Shown here in pieces: positions 15,681 through 24,115 of a DNA stretch of 51,125 nt. A program made the position numbers and the translations under genes. The notes under the pieces are model-generated. The model had not been told where the DNA came from and made no database searches. It worked only from the letters and a program-made list of their open reading frames with translations. Source of the stretch: DAITAZ01 sp036824045 (GTDB lineage Bacteria; Pseudomonadota; Gammaproteobacteria; Burkholderiales; Rhodocyclaceae); the NCBI GenBank assembly GCA_036824045.1, contig DAITAZ010000027.1, positions 1-51,125 on the forward strand, read 5' to 3'. Position 1 is the stretch's first letter; each line of letters opens with the position of its first letter.

Positions 15681-15879
15681 CCGGCCGGCCGGCCGGATCG
15701 TCCGGAGGGGTGCCCTGGCCCGCCCGCCGGATCTGGATGCTGGCCAGCACGGCCAGCTTTTCCGCGTCCGAGGCGCCCCCCCAGGCGGCGATCTCGCCGA
15801 TGGTCCGCAGGCAGCCGATGCACAGGCCGCTCTCCGGGTCCATGCGGCAGATATTGATGCAGGGCGAAGTGATGGCCAT
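15670..15879 (-). CDS. DUF1289 small Cys-rich protein (second copy)
   Basis: A 69-residue DUF1289 protein. The signature is 'SPCINICRMDPESGLCIGC' followed by 'LRTIGEIAAWG', closer to the family consensus (C-x-G-C-x-R-T-x2-E-I-x2-W) than the copy at 12245. The ATG at 15877-15879 starts directly before the signature. It is the last gene of the leucine-degradation series, 62 bases after the HMG-CoA lyase stop, and may be cotranscribed with it. Its 3' end overlaps the convergent zinc-ribbon gene by 11 bases. Confidence 0.85.
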   Translation of the reverse strand: MAITSPCINICRMDPESGLCIGCLRTIGEIAAWGGASDAEKLAVLASIQIRRAGQGTPPDDPAGRPVTS

Positions 15880-15941
15880 GGGCGTGAGGTGGATATGCCT
15901 GTCCGTCGCGGCGCCCCGATTGCTCCGGCGCCGCGCGGGCA

Positions 15942-16886
15942 CTAGGCGGCGCAACCGCCTTTGCCCGCAGCCAGCATGGCCCGGGCGGTGCGCGAGGCCG
16001 GCGGCCGGCCCAACTGCTCGCTGATCCAGCCGGCGGTGTCCACCAGGGCGGCCAGATCGATGCCCGTGTCCACACCCAGCCCGTTGAGCATGTAGACCAC
16101 GTCTTCCGTGGCCACATTGCCCGAGGCGCCCTTGGCGTAGGGGCAGCCCCCGAGGCCGGCCACGGAGCTGTCGAAGGTGGCGACCCCCAGCTCCATGGAC
16201 GCGTAGATATTCACCAGCGCCTGGCCCCAGGTGTCGTGGTAGTGACCGGCCAGCTTTTTGATCGGCACCCGCCGGGCGACCACCTCGATCATCCGCTGCA
16301 CCTTGCCGGGCGTGCCCACGCCGATGGTGTCGCCCAGGCTCACCTCGTAACAGCCCATCTCGAACAAGCGCCAGGCGACCTCGGCCACGGCTTCAGGCTT
16401 GACCTCGCCCTGGTACGGGCAGCCCTGCACGCAGGAGACGTAGCCGCGTACCTTGACGTCGGCCTTGTGGGCGGCCTCCACCACCGGGCGGAAGCGCTCC
16501 AGGCTTTCGGCGATGCTGCAGTTGATGTTCTTCTGGGAGAAGGCTTCCGAGGCCGCTCCGAATACGGCCACTTCCCGGGCGCCAGCCGCCAGCGCCTGTT
16601 CCAGTCCCTTGAGATTGGGCACCAGCACCGGATAGGCAATGCCCGGGGTGTCCGGCAGGCTGGCCATGATCTGTGCGTTGTCCGCCATCTGCGGCACCCA
16701 CTTGGGCGAGACGAAGGCGGTGGCTTCGATGGCCTTGAGTCCGGCGCCCGCCAGGCGCTGGATCAGTGCCTGCTTGACCGGAGTGGGGACCGGGGTGGGT
16801 TCGTTCTGCAGCCCGTCACGCGGGCCGACCTCGACAATGCGTACCCTGCCGGGGATGGCCATGGGTGTGTATTCTCCGTTGAGCAC
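15942..16886 (-). CDS. liuE: hydroxymethylglutaryl-CoA lyase
   Basis: A 314-residue HMG-CoA lyase, the last step of leucine degradation, splitting HMG-CoA into acetyl-CoA and acetoacetate in the cytosol. The DRE-TIM family start 'VRIVEVGPRDGLQNE' includes the metal-binding Asp and catalytic Arg; 'AGHYHDTWGQALVNIYASM' holds the metal-binding His pair; 'GLGGCPYAKGASGNVATEDVVYML' is the C-terminal loop with the catalytic Cys. The start is either GTG 16886, with GGAGG nine bases upstream, or ATG 16862 (MAIPGRV); the former has the better ribosome-binding site. It is 204 bases downstream of the carboxylase alpha gene, the widest gap inside this gene series. Confidence 0.95.
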   Translation of the reverse strand: MLNGEYTPMAIPGRVRIVEVGPRDGLQNEPTPVPTPVKQALIQRLAGAGLKAIEATAFVSPKWVPQMADNAQIMASLPDTPGIAYPVLVPNLKGLEQALAAGAREVAVFGAASEAFSQKNINCSIAESLERFRPVVEAAHKADVKVRGYVSCVQGCPYQGEVKPEAVAEVAWRLFEMGCYEVSLGDTIGVGTPGKVQRMIEVVARRVPIKKLAGHYHDTWGQALVNIYASMELGVATFDSSVAGLGGCPYAKGASGNVATEDVVYMLNGLGVDTGIDLAALVDTAGWISEQLGRPPASRTARAMLAAGKGGCAA

Positions 16887-17072
16887 CGTTTCTATCCTCC
16901 GCTCACATGCGGCGGCCGACGGCTGGTATGGGTTGCTGGGGCAACGGTTGCCCGGGCGGATCCCCCCGGGGTATTGCCGCCGCAGCGAGCGGCGGGGCAG
17001 CCCCGCTGATGAGCCCGGGACGCCCGTCTGGCGCGGCGCTCAAAGCCATGCCGAGATGGGCGAAGGTGCCCG

Positions 17073-17081
17073 AGTATACCA
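17073..17081 (-). promoter_or_regulatory. possible extended -10 promoter for liuE
   Basis: In the 204-base gap before liuE the minus strand reads TGGTATACT (TGn plus TATACT), an extended -10 element. No good -35 is seen, and the leader to the GTG would be about 180 bases. The rest of 16887-17072 is GC-rich with short inverted repeats such as GGGCAAC/GTTGCCC. Confidence 0.35.
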
Positions 17082-17090
17082 ACCCCGGCC

Positions 17091-19070
17091 TCAGCCGGCC
17101 GCGAATTCCACCAGTTCGGCCCCGTCGCTTACCTGATCTCCCACCCCGAAGCGGAAACTCACCAAGGTGCCTGCCGCCGGGGCGGTGATGGTGTGCTCCA
17201 TCTTCATGGCTTCCAGCACCAGCAGGGGCGCGCCTTTTTCCACCTGCTTGCCGGGTTCCGCAAGCAGGGCGATCACCTTGCCCGGCATGGGCGCGAGCAG
17301 GCCGCCCTCGGCGCCGCCGCCTTCGCCGCCCACATGCAGCGGGTCCACCCGGGCCAGCACGTGGGCGCGGCCCTGCAGGAAAACATGGCGCTTTTCGCCC
17401 GCGGCCACGACGGTGAGCGACAGGCGTTGGCCATCCAGTTCCGCCAGGAGCTGGCCGCGGTCGTCCAGCTCGCCCCGGGCCTCACTGGTCAGCCCGTCCA
17501 GGGTCAGGCCGTAGCCGTCCCGGCCGTAGGTGACGGTGATCTCCGCCTGCGCCTCGTCGGCCCGGAACAGCAGCCGGCGCTGGGCGTCGCTGTTGAGCCG
17601 CCAGCCGTCCCGCGCCGCCCACGGCGAATCGCTCCGCGCGCCGTTGCTGCGGCTTTCCCGCTGCAGCTCGCCCAGGGCCGCCAGCAGCCAGACTTCCCGG
17701 GGCAGGGTTTCGGTTTCCGGGAACAGGTTGGCCTGTTCCCGCTCGATCAGCCCGGTATCCAGGTCGGCCCCGGCGAAGGACGGGCAGGCCACCAGCCGGG
17801 AGAGAAAACCGATGTTGTTGGCCACGCCCACCACCCGGTAGCGGGCCAGGGCCTGCAACATGCGCGACAGGGCTCGTTCCCGATTGGCGTCCCAGACGAT
17901 GAGCTTGGCGATCATCGGGTCGTAGTGGGGGCTGATGGCGTCGCCCTCGTCCACGCCCGTATCCACGCGCACATGCACCGATTCCTCGGGGGGCGAGAGG
18001 TGGCTGAGCCGCCCCGTGGACGGCAGGAAGCCCTTGGCCGGGTCTTCGGCGTAGATGCGGGCTTCCAGTGCGTGGCCGCGGATCCCCAGCCGCTCCTGGG
18101 GCAGGGGCAGGGGTTCGCCGGCGGCCACCCGGAGTTGCCATTCCACCAGGTCCAGCCCGGTGATCATCTCGGTGACCGGGTGCTCCACCTGCAGCCGGGT
18201 GTTCATCTCCATGAAGTAGAACGTGCCACCCTGGTCGGCGATGAACTCCACCGTGCCCGCGCCCACGTAGCCCACGGCGCGGGCCGCGTCCACCGCCGCC
18301 TGGCCCATGGCGGCCCGGCGCGCGCTGGTCATGCCCGGCGCGGGGGCTTCTTCCAGCACCTTCTGGTGGCGGCGCTGTACCGAGCAGTCCCGTTCGAACA
18401 AATGCACCACGTTGCCGTGGCTGTCTCCGAATACCTGGATTTCAATGTGGCGGGGCCGGAGCAGGTATTTTTCCACCAGCACCCGGTCGTCGCCGAAGCT
18501 GGCTGCCGCCTCCCGCTGACAGGAGGCCAGGGCATCGGCAAAGTCCTCGGCCCGGTCTACCCGCCGCATGCCTTTGCCCCCGCCGCCGGCGCTGGCCTTG
18601 ATCAGCACCGGGTAGCCTATGGCGTCGGCCTGTTGCTGGAGGAATTCAGGCGCCTGGTTGTCGCCGTGGTAACCCGGTGTCAGCGGTACGCCGGCCTGTT
18701 CCATCAGGGCCTTGGCGGCGGATTTGGAGCCCATGGCGCGGATGGCGGCCACCGGTGGGCCAATGAACACCAACCCGGCCTCGGCGCAGGCTTCGGCGAA
18801 AGCCTCGTTCTCCGACAGGAAGCCATAGCCCGGGTGGATGGCCTGGGCGCCGGTCTTGCGCGCCGCTTCGATGATCCGCGGCCCTTGCAGATAGGATTCC
18901 CGCGCGGCGGCGGGGCCGATCAGCACCGCCTCATCGGCCAGGCGCACGTGGCGGGCGCCGGCGTCGGCCTCGGAATAGACCGCCACGGTGCGGATGCCGA
19001 GCCGCCGCGCGGTCTTGATCACCCGGCAGGCGATCTCGCCCCGGTTGGCGATGAGGATCTTCTCAAACAT
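17091..19070 (-). CDS. liuD: methylcrotonyl-CoA carboxylase, biotin-containing alpha subunit
   Basis: A 659-residue biotin carboxylase/biotin carrier subunit. Domains: biotin carboxylase N-domain with 'FEKILIANRGEIACRVI', ATP-grasp region with 'KASAGGGGKGMRRV', biotin carboxylase C-domain with 'GHALEARIYAEDP', a BT-type linker, and a C-terminal biotinyl domain with 'VLEAMKMEH', where Lys623 is the biotin site. With the beta subunit it carboxylates 3-methylcrotonyl-CoA to 3-methylglutaconyl-CoA using ATP and bicarbonate. Assignment to methylcrotonyl- rather than acetyl- or propionyl-CoA rests on the liu gene context. GGAGG lies six bases before the ATG. A tiny upstream reading frame overlaps this start (see 19063-19116). 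Confidence 0.95.
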   Translation of the reverse strand: MFEKILIANRGEIACRVIKTARRLGIRTVAVYSEADAGARHVRLADEAVLIGPAAARESYLQGPRIIEAARKTGAQAIHPGYGFLSENEAFAEACAEAGLVFIGPPVAAIRAMGSKSAAKALMEQAGVPLTPGYHGDNQAPEFLQQQADAIGYPVLIKASAGGGGKGMRRVDRAEDFADALASCQREAAASFGDDRVLVEKYLLRPRHIEIQVFGDSHGNVVHLFERDCSVQRRHQKVLEEAPAPGMTSARRAAMGQAAVDAARAVGYVGAGTVEFIADQGGTFYFMEMNTRLQVEHPVTEMITGLDLVEWQLRVAAGEPLPLPQERLGIRGHALEARIYAEDPAKGFLPSTGRLSHLSPPEESVHVRVDTGVDEGDAISPHYDPMIAKLIVWDANRERALSRMLQALARYRVVGVANNIGFLSRLVACPSFAGADLDTGLIEREQANLFPETETLPREVWLLAALGELQRESRSNGARSDSPWAARDGWRLNSDAQRRLLFRADEAQAEITVTYGRDGYGLTLDGLTSEARGELDDRGQLLAELDGQRLSLTVVAAGEKRHVFLQGRAHVLARVDPLHVGGEGGGAEGGLLAPMPGKVIALLAEPGKQVEKGAPLLVLEAMKMEHTITAPAAGTLVSFRFGVGDQVSDGAELVEFAAG

Positions 19071-19116
19071 GGCGGCCCTCCCCGGGGCGGGCGGCCTTGG
19101 CGCGGCGCTGTGGCAT
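19063..19116 (-). CDS. possible 17-residue leader peptide overlapping liuD start
   Basis: On the minus strand an ATG at 19114-19116, preceded by AAGGAG seven bases upstream, opens a 17-codon frame (MPQRRAKAARPGEGRHV) whose TGA lies at 19063-19065, just inside liuD, in a different frame. Ribosomes finishing this frame would stop on top of the liuD ATG (19068-19070), so it could couple liuD translation to the upstream gene. The peptide is Arg-rich but has no regulatory codon run for leucine. It could be chance, since liuD has its own good ribosome-binding site. Confidence 0.35.
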   Translation of the reverse strand: MPQRRAKAARPGEGRHV

Positions 19117-19164
19117 GGTGTGTCTCCTTCCAGATTATTGGTGTTGTGTTGACGCCGGTCCGGC

Positions 19165-19974
19165 TTATTCCAGGCCGAGGTCCGTCACCCAGGCGGGCTT
19201 GCGCTTTTCCAGGAAGGAGGCCATGCCTTCCCGGCCTTCTTCCGAGGCGCGGATGCGGGTGATGCGCCGGGCGGTGTCTTCGATCACCTCGGCACTCACC
19301 GGGCGGTCGGCCACGGCGCGGATCAGGTCCTTGCACTCGCCCTGGGCCTTGGGCCCGCACAGCAGCAGCGCGTCCACCAGTTCGCCCACGGCGTTGTCCA
19401 GGTCTTCCTCGGTGGGCACCATCTCGTGCACCAGGCCGATGCGATAGGCCTCGGAGGCGGAAAAGCGCTCGGCGCTGAGCATGTAGCGGCGGGCGCGGCG
19501 GGCGCCGATGGCAGCGATGACGTAGGGGCTGATCACCGCGGGCAGGATGCCCAGCTTGACCTCGGTGAGGGCGAACTGGGCGTCGAACACGGCGATGGCC
19601 ATGTCGCAGGCCGAAATCAGGCCGACGCCGCCGCCGAAGGCATTGCCCTGCACCCGGGCGATGGTGGGCTTGGGCAGTTCGTTGAGCACGCGCAGCATTT
19701 CCGCCAGGTTGCGGGAGTCGCGCAGGTTCTCGGCCTCGGTGTACGCGGCGGCGCGCTTCATCCAGTTCAGGTCGGCGCCGGCGCAGAAGCTCTTGCCGGT
19801 GCTCGACAGCACCACCACCCTTACCGCCGGGTCCGCCTCCATCAGGCGCAGGGCGGAGGTGAGCTCGTTGATGAGCACGTCGTCAAAGGCGTTGTGGCGC
19901 TCGGCCCGGTTCAGGGTGACGATGCCGACACCGGCATCCACTTCGGTCAGTACGGCGGGGGGAGTCAGGCTCAT
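19165..19974 (-). CDS. liuC: enoyl-CoA hydratase/isomerase, probable methylglutaconyl-CoA hydratase
   Basis: A 269-residue crotonase-fold enzyme. 'GIVTLNRAERHNAFDD' is the N-terminal signature, 'SSTGKSFCAGADLNWMKR' forms the CoA-binding oxyanion loop, and 'ARVQGNAFGGGVGLISACDMAIA' is the crotonase signature of the second oxyanion contributor. In this context it should hydrate 3-methylglutaconyl-CoA to HMG-CoA. The family alone would allow other enoyl-CoA substrates; position between the two carboxylase subunit genes makes the assignment. The ATG at 19972-19974 is followed by 'MSLTPPAVL'. It lies 59 bases after the alpha/beta hydrolase gene and 94 before liuD. Confidence 0.92.
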   Translation of the reverse strand: MSLTPPAVLTEVDAGVGIVTLNRAERHNAFDDVLINELTSALRLMEADPAVRVVVLSSTGKSFCAGADLNWMKRAAAYTEAENLRDSRNLAEMLRVLNELPKPTIARVQGNAFGGGVGLISACDMAIAVFDAQFALTEVKLGILPAVISPYVIAAIGARRARRYMLSAERFSASEAYRIGLVHEMVPTEEDLDNAVGELVDALLLCGPKAQGECKDLIRAVADRPVSAEVIEDTARRITRIRASEEGREGMASFLEKRKPAWVTDLGLE

Positions 19975-20033
19975 GTCGGGGTTCCTCTTCGATATCTGTT
20001 GCGGGTCAGGCCCGGTGTGCAGGGCCGGCTATC

Positions 20034-21176
20034 TTATCGGGCCTGGGCGGCGGCGGGCGCCCACACCACGTCGTCGTCCACCGCGTAGAGGCGGCAGGGG
20101 TCCTTGCTGTGTTTCTGACAGTTGGCGAGGGCGCGCCAGGTGGGATCGTCGCCGTCGCTGGCCCAGCCCCAGGCGCCCGCCGGGCCGATGGCGAAGGCAC
20201 GTGGCGCCGGCTTGGCCAGGAAGCTGCGGTAGCCGGCGCGGCCGGTCTCCCCCAGCCGGGGCACCGCGTCCACCTCCTCCAGCGTCGCGAACCGGGTGGG
20301 GGGCTGTCGCGGCGCTTCCGGCAGATCGTGAACGAGCGCAGTGGGCAGGCCCAGTTCGGCCAGGAAACGCTCCGTGGGCGGCCACCAGATGGCGACCCCC
20401 TGGCGGGAGGAGAACAGCCCGTGGGCATCGCTGCGGAAGTTGCCGTAGGCGACCAGTTGCGCCTGCCCGCCTGCCCGCTGGTAACGGGCGTGCAGGGTGC
20501 GGGGCAGTTCCGCTCCCCAGTAGCTGTCGTTGTCCCCGTAGAACCAGAGCGAGGGGATGCGCGTGCTGGCTCCGTAGCGGGCGATGGCTTCGGCCAGCGG
20601 CCCTTCCCACTCGCAACGCTCCATGCGCAGGCCGCCAGCGAAGTTGAGCATTCCCCGCACGCCGGGCGGGTTCCGGCTGCCCAGGGCGAGCGTGGTCAGC
20701 CCGCCGTGGGACTGCCCCACCAGCAGCACACGCTGGGTGTCGGCCTCGGGCAGGGAGGCAAGCCAGGCCAGCACGCCGGCCACGTCGTCTGCCTGATGCT
20801 GGCCGTTGCCCTCCAGGTTGCAGCCGTAGTCGATGTACTTGCCCTCGGACCCGGCGAAGCCGCTGCGCATGGGCACCACGACCAGATAGCCCCGGCGCAG
20901 GAATTCACGGGTGGCGGCGAGATAGCGCGCCCGCTCCTGGAATTTGGTGTTGCCCGAAGCCTTGCCGTGGCTGATCACCACCACCGGGAAGGGGCCTGCC
21001 CCGGGCGGACGGAATATCGTGGTTTCCAGCCGGACGGTGAAGGGTCCGGCGCCGACCGGCACCCGCTCCACCCGCTCGTTGAGCTCGGGCCGCAGGGGCG
21101 GCACGGGGCCCTCGCTCCGGGCCGGCGGGGCCAGGGCGAGCAGCAGGGGCAGGAGGGTGAGGGCCAGGCGGTTCAT
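20034..21176 (-). CDS. alpha/beta hydrolase, dienelactone hydrolase-like, exported
   Basis: A 380-residue protein with an N-terminal signal peptide ('MNRLALTLLPLLLALAPPARS'), so probably periplasmic. The hydrolase core shows 'GPFPVVVISHGKASGN', the nucleophile elbow G-Q-S-H-G-G in 'RVLLVGQSHGGLTTLALG' and 'PSLWFYGDNDSYWG' with the probable acidic residue. The catalytic His is likely in 'SDAHGLFSSRQG'. The C-terminal 90 residues are an extension with little similarity I can name. Its ATG overlaps the liuB stop by one base (TAATG), so it is translated with liuB although no liu pathway step needs an exported hydrolase. Substrate unknown. Confidence 0.85.
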   Translation of the reverse strand: MNRLALTLLPLLLALAPPARSEGPVPPLRPELNERVERVPVGAGPFTVRLETTIFRPPGAGPFPVVVISHGKASGNTKFQERARYLAATREFLRRGYLVVVPMRSGFAGSEGKYIDYGCNLEGNGQHQADDVAGVLAWLASLPEADTQRVLLVGQSHGGLTTLALGSRNPPGVRGMLNFAGGLRMERCEWEGPLAEAIARYGASTRIPSLWFYGDNDSYWGAELPRTLHARYQRAGGQAQLVAYGNFRSDAHGLFSSRQGVAIWWPPTERFLAELGLPTALVHDLPEAPRQPPTRFATLEEVDAVPRLGETGRAGYRSFLAKPAPRAFAIGPAGAWGWASDGDDPTWRALANCQKHSKDPCRLYAVDDDVVWAPAAAQAR

Positions 21177-22783
21177 TACATCCGGAACACGCCGAAGCGG
21201 GTGGCGGGGATGGGCGCGTTGAGCGCGGCGCTGAGCGAGAGGCCGAGCACGCGGCGGCTCTGGGCCGGGTCCACCACGCCGTCGTCCCACAGGCGGGCGG
21301 TGGCGTAGTAGGGGTGGCCCTGGTCTTCGTATTGCTGACGGATGGGGGCCTTGAAGGCCTCCTCGTCTTCCGGGCTCCACTGCCCGCCCTTGGCTTCGAT
21401 GCCGTCGCGGCGCACCGTGGCCAGCACGCTGGCGGCCTGCTCGCCGCCCATCACCGAGATGCGGCTGTTGGGCCACATCCACAGGAAGCGGGGCGAATAG
21501 GCGCGGCCGCACATGCCGTAGTTGCCGGCGCCGAAACTACCGCCGATGAGCATGGTGAGCTTGGGCACGCTGGCGGTGGCCACGGCGGTCACCATCTTGG
21601 CCCCGTCCTTGGCGATGCCGCCGTTTTCGTACTTGCGACCGACCATGAAGCCGGTGATGTTCTGCAGGAAGACGAGGGGAATTCCCCGCTGGGCGCATAG
21701 TTCGATGAAGTGCGCGCCCTTCTGGGCGGATTCGCCGAAGAGGATGCCGTTGTTGGCGACGATGCCTACCGGCATGCCGTACAGCCGCGCGAAGCCGGTA
21801 ACCAGCGTGGTGCCGTAGCGGGCCTTGAACTCGTCGAAGCGGGAGCCATCCACCACCCGGGCGATGACCTCGCGTACGTCGTAGGGCTTGCGGGTGTCGG
21901 TGGGGATCACCCCGTAGAGCTCGGCCGGGTCGTAGGCGGGTTCCTCGGCGGAAGCCAGGTCCAGGTGCGCGGGCTTGCTGCGGTTGAGGTTGGCGACGAT
22001 GCGCCGGGCCAGGTAGATGGCATGGGCGTCATTCTCCGCCAGATGGTCGGCCACGCCGGAGATGCGGCTGTGCACGTCGCCGCCGCCCAGATCCTCCGCG
22101 CTTACCACCTCGCCTGTGGCGGCCTTCACCAGGGGGGGGCCGCCCAGGAAGATGGTGCCCTGGTTGCGCACGATGATGGTTTCGTCGCTCATGGCCGGCA
22201 CGTAGGCGCCGCCGGCGGTGCATGAGCCCATCACCACGGCGATCTGGGGGATGCCCAGGGCCGACATGTTGGCCTGGTTGTAGAAGATGCGGCCAAAGTG
22301 GTCCCGGTCCGGGAAGACCTCGTCCTGTTTGGGCAGGAAGGCACCGCCCGAATCCACCAGATAGAGGCAGGGCAGGTGGTTCTGCTGGGCGATCTCCTGG
22401 GCACGCAGGTGTTTCTTCACCGTCATCGGGTAGTAGGTGCCGCCCTTCACCGTTGCGTCGTTGGCCACGATCATGCATTCCTGCCCCGATACCCGGCCAA
22501 CGCCGGCGATCACGCCGGCGGAGGGGGCGTCGTCGCCATACATCCCCAGGGCCGCCAATTGACCCACTTCGAGGAAGGGCGTGCCCGGGTCCAGCAGATG
22601 TTCCACCCGGTCCCGGGGGAGCAGCTTGCCGCGGGCGGTGTGCCGTGCCCGGGCCTGTTCGCCGCCACCCAGGGCGACGCGCGCCGCTTGGGCCCGCAGA
22701 TCCTCCACCAGCCGCGCCATGCTGGCGGCGTTGGCCTGGAAGTCCGGGGAGCGGGGGTTGATCTGGCTCTTGATGATGCTCAT
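21176..22783 (-). CDS. liuB: methylcrotonyl-CoA carboxylase, beta (carboxyltransferase) subunit
   Basis: A 535-residue carboxyltransferase. It begins 'SIIKSQINPRSPDFQANAASM', the typical start of MCC beta proteins. 'RDRVEHLLDPGTPFLEVGQLA' follows, with the crotonase-type oxyanion loops 'GGTYYPMTVKKHLRAQEIAQ', 'YLVDSGGAFLP' and 'GSCTAGGAYVPAMSDETIIV' in the N-domain. 'FLQNITGFMVGRKYENGGIAKDGAKMV' and 'GGSFGAGNYGMCGRAYSPRFLWMWPN' in the C-domain are diagnostic of MCC rather than PCC or ACC. It transfers the carboxyl group from biotin to 3-methylcrotonyl-CoA and pairs with liuD. The next gene starts on its stop codon. Confidence 0.96.
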   Translation of the reverse strand: MSIIKSQINPRSPDFQANAASMARLVEDLRAQAARVALGGGEQARARHTARGKLLPRDRVEHLLDPGTPFLEVGQLAALGMYGDDAPSAGVIAGVGRVSGQECMIVANDATVKGGTYYPMTVKKHLRAQEIAQQNHLPCLYLVDSGGAFLPKQDEVFPDRDHFGRIFYNQANMSALGIPQIAVVMGSCTAGGAYVPAMSDETIIVRNQGTIFLGGPPLVKAATGEVVSAEDLGGGDVHSRISGVADHLAENDAHAIYLARRIVANLNRSKPAHLDLASAEEPAYDPAELYGVIPTDTRKPYDVREVIARVVDGSRFDEFKARYGTTLVTGFARLYGMPVGIVANNGILFGESAQKGAHFIELCAQRGIPLVFLQNITGFMVGRKYENGGIAKDGAKMVTAVATASVPKLTMLIGGSFGAGNYGMCGRAYSPRFLWMWPNSRISVMGGEQAASVLATVRRDGIEAKGGQWSPEDEEAFKAPIRQQYEDQGHPYYATARLWDDGVVDPAQSRRVLGLSLSAALNAPIPATRFGVFRM

Positions 22784-22837
22784 GTCTCCTGTCCCTCTTC
22801 GTCCGTCTTGTCTTGTTGTGATGCGCGGCGGCTGCCG

Positions 22838-23422
22838 CTAGAGCTGGGTTTCGTCGTGGATGCGCCGTTCCACGGGTGCGGCCCGGTAGTCCGTCATGGC
22901 TGCGAGCAGGGCTTCCGGCGCGTCGCCGTGGAGCAGCAGCCCGGCGTGCTGGGGGCGCATGAAACCCTCTTCTATGCCTCGTTCCATCATCGCCAGCAGG
23001 GGCGCGAAGTAACCCGCCACGTTGAGCAAGGCCACGGGTTTGGCGTGGAAACCGAGTTGCGCCCAGGTGAGGATCTCGAACAGCTCCTCGAAGGTGCCCA
23101 GCCCGCCCGGTAGCGCCATGAAGCCATCGGCCAGCTCCGCCATGCGCGCCTTGCGGGTGTGCATGGAATCCACCACTTCCAGCCGGGTGAGCTGCAGGTG
23201 GCCCACTTCCCATTCCATCAGAGCCTGGGGGATCACCCCGGTGACCTGCCCGCCGGCGGCCAGACAGGCATCGGCCACGATCCCCATCAGGCCCACATTG
23301 CCACCCCCATACACCAGCCCGATGCCGCGCCGGGCGAGCAGGGTGCCCAGTTCGCGGGCGGCGGCAGGGTATTCCGGCCGCAGGCCGGCGCGGGAGCCGC
23401 AAAAGACGCAGAGATTTCGCAC
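22838..23422 (-). CDS. LOG-family protein (TIGR00730), nucleoside-monophosphate phosphoribohydrolase
   Basis: A 194-residue Rossmann-fold protein with the LOG ('lonely guy') signature: 'CVFCGSRAGLRPEY' at the N-terminus, 'GLVYGGGNVGLMG', 'MHTRKARMAELADGFMALPGGLGTFEELFE' with the catalytic P-G-G-x-G-T-x2-E block, and a C-terminal 'LLAMMERGIEEGFM'. These enzymes split AMP or cytokinin ribotides to the base and ribose 5-phosphate. It starts with GTG at 23420-23422 ('VRNLCVFCGS'), 17 bases after the HCCA isomerase-like gene. Its presence inside a leucine operon has no obvious metabolic explanation. Confidence 0.88.
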   Translation of the reverse strand: MRNLCVFCGSRAGLRPEYPAAARELGTLLARRGIGLVYGGGNVGLMGIVADACLAAGGQVTGVIPQALMEWEVGHLQLTRLEVVDSMHTRKARMAELADGFMALPGGLGTFEELFEILTWAQLGFHAKPVALLNVAGYFAPLLAMMERGIEEGFMRPQHAGLLLHGDAPEALLAAMTDYRAAPVERRIHDETQL

Positions 23423-23439
23423 AGGGTCGCTGCCTTGCC

Positions 23440-24042
23440 TCAGAACGGTCCTTCCGCCAGCCACTTCTCGAGCTGGGGCAGGCGGTCCGAACCCCAGAAG
23501 GGCTCGCCGTCGACGATGAAGAAGGGGGAGCCGAATACGCCCCGGGCCATGGCCAGCTCCACTTCCGCCTTGAGCCGTTCCTTGAGTTCGGCGCTGTTGA
23601 GCGCGGCGGACAAGGTGTCCTGGTCCGCGCCCTGGGCGGCGGCAAGCTCCAGCACCTGTTCCTGGTCGGCGATATTGCGGCCTTCGGTGAAGTAGGCGCG
23701 GTAAGTGTCCCGGGCGAAGGCCTTGGCCCGGTTCAGATCCCGGTCCGAGATCCAGAGGAAGGCCCGGGCAGCAAGCTGGGTGGGGATGGGGAACGGGTTG
23801 GGGTGCTTGTAGGGCACGCCGAAAAAGCGGGCCGTGCGGCCGATGTCGCGCAGGCTGTAGGGGCCTTTGAGGGGGATGCTGGGGAGCGGGGCCGTGCCGA
23901 TGGCCTTGAACGCCACCCCCAGCAGCATCGGGTGCCACAGCACCGTGCGTCCGTGCTTGGCGGCCAGCGCCTCGATCAGCTCCGAAGCGACATAGCCGTA
24001 GGGCGAGGAAAAATCGAAGTAGAAATCGATGGGGGCGCTCAT
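23440..24042 (-). CDS. 2-hydroxychromene-2-carboxylate isomerase/DsbA-like protein (kappa GST fold)
   Basis: A 200-residue thioredoxin-fold protein of the HCCA isomerase family, related to kappa-class glutathione transferases. The N-terminus 'IDFYFDFSSPYGYVASELIE' has the conserved Ser of the 'F-S-S-P-Y' glutathione-binding motif, and 'GVFGSPFFIVDGEPFWGSDRL' is the conserved C-terminal block containing the cis-Pro loop. There is no CxxC motif, so it is not an oxidoreductase of the DsbA type. Members isomerise aromatic ring-cleavage products, but many lie in fatty-acyl or leucine catabolic operons with unknown substrates. Start ATG 24040-24042 has AGGAGA upstream. It lies 73 bases after the GNAT/carbonic anhydrase fusion. 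Confidence 0.9.
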   Translation of the reverse strand: MSAPIDFYFDFSSPYGYVASELIEALAAKHGRTVLWHPMLLGVAFKAIGTAPLPSIPLKGPYSLRDIGRTARFFGVPYKHPNPFPIPTQLAARAFLWISDRDLNRAKAFARDTYRAYFTEGRNIADQEQVLELAAAQGADQDTLSAALNSAELKERLKAEVELAMARGVFGSPFFIVDGEPFWGSDRLPQLEKWLAEGPF

Positions 24043-24115
24043 CTGGAATCTCCTTGGGGGCTGGGCCCCGATGGGGGGGCGGGGCGGTGGACACAGGGGC
24101 GGGTAGCCATGGACG

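Noticed and set aside
23440..24042. DsbA-type disulfide oxidoreductase call
   Set aside because: There is no C-x2-C motif; Ser in F-S-S-P-Y and the C-terminal block fit HCCA isomerase/kappa GST instead.
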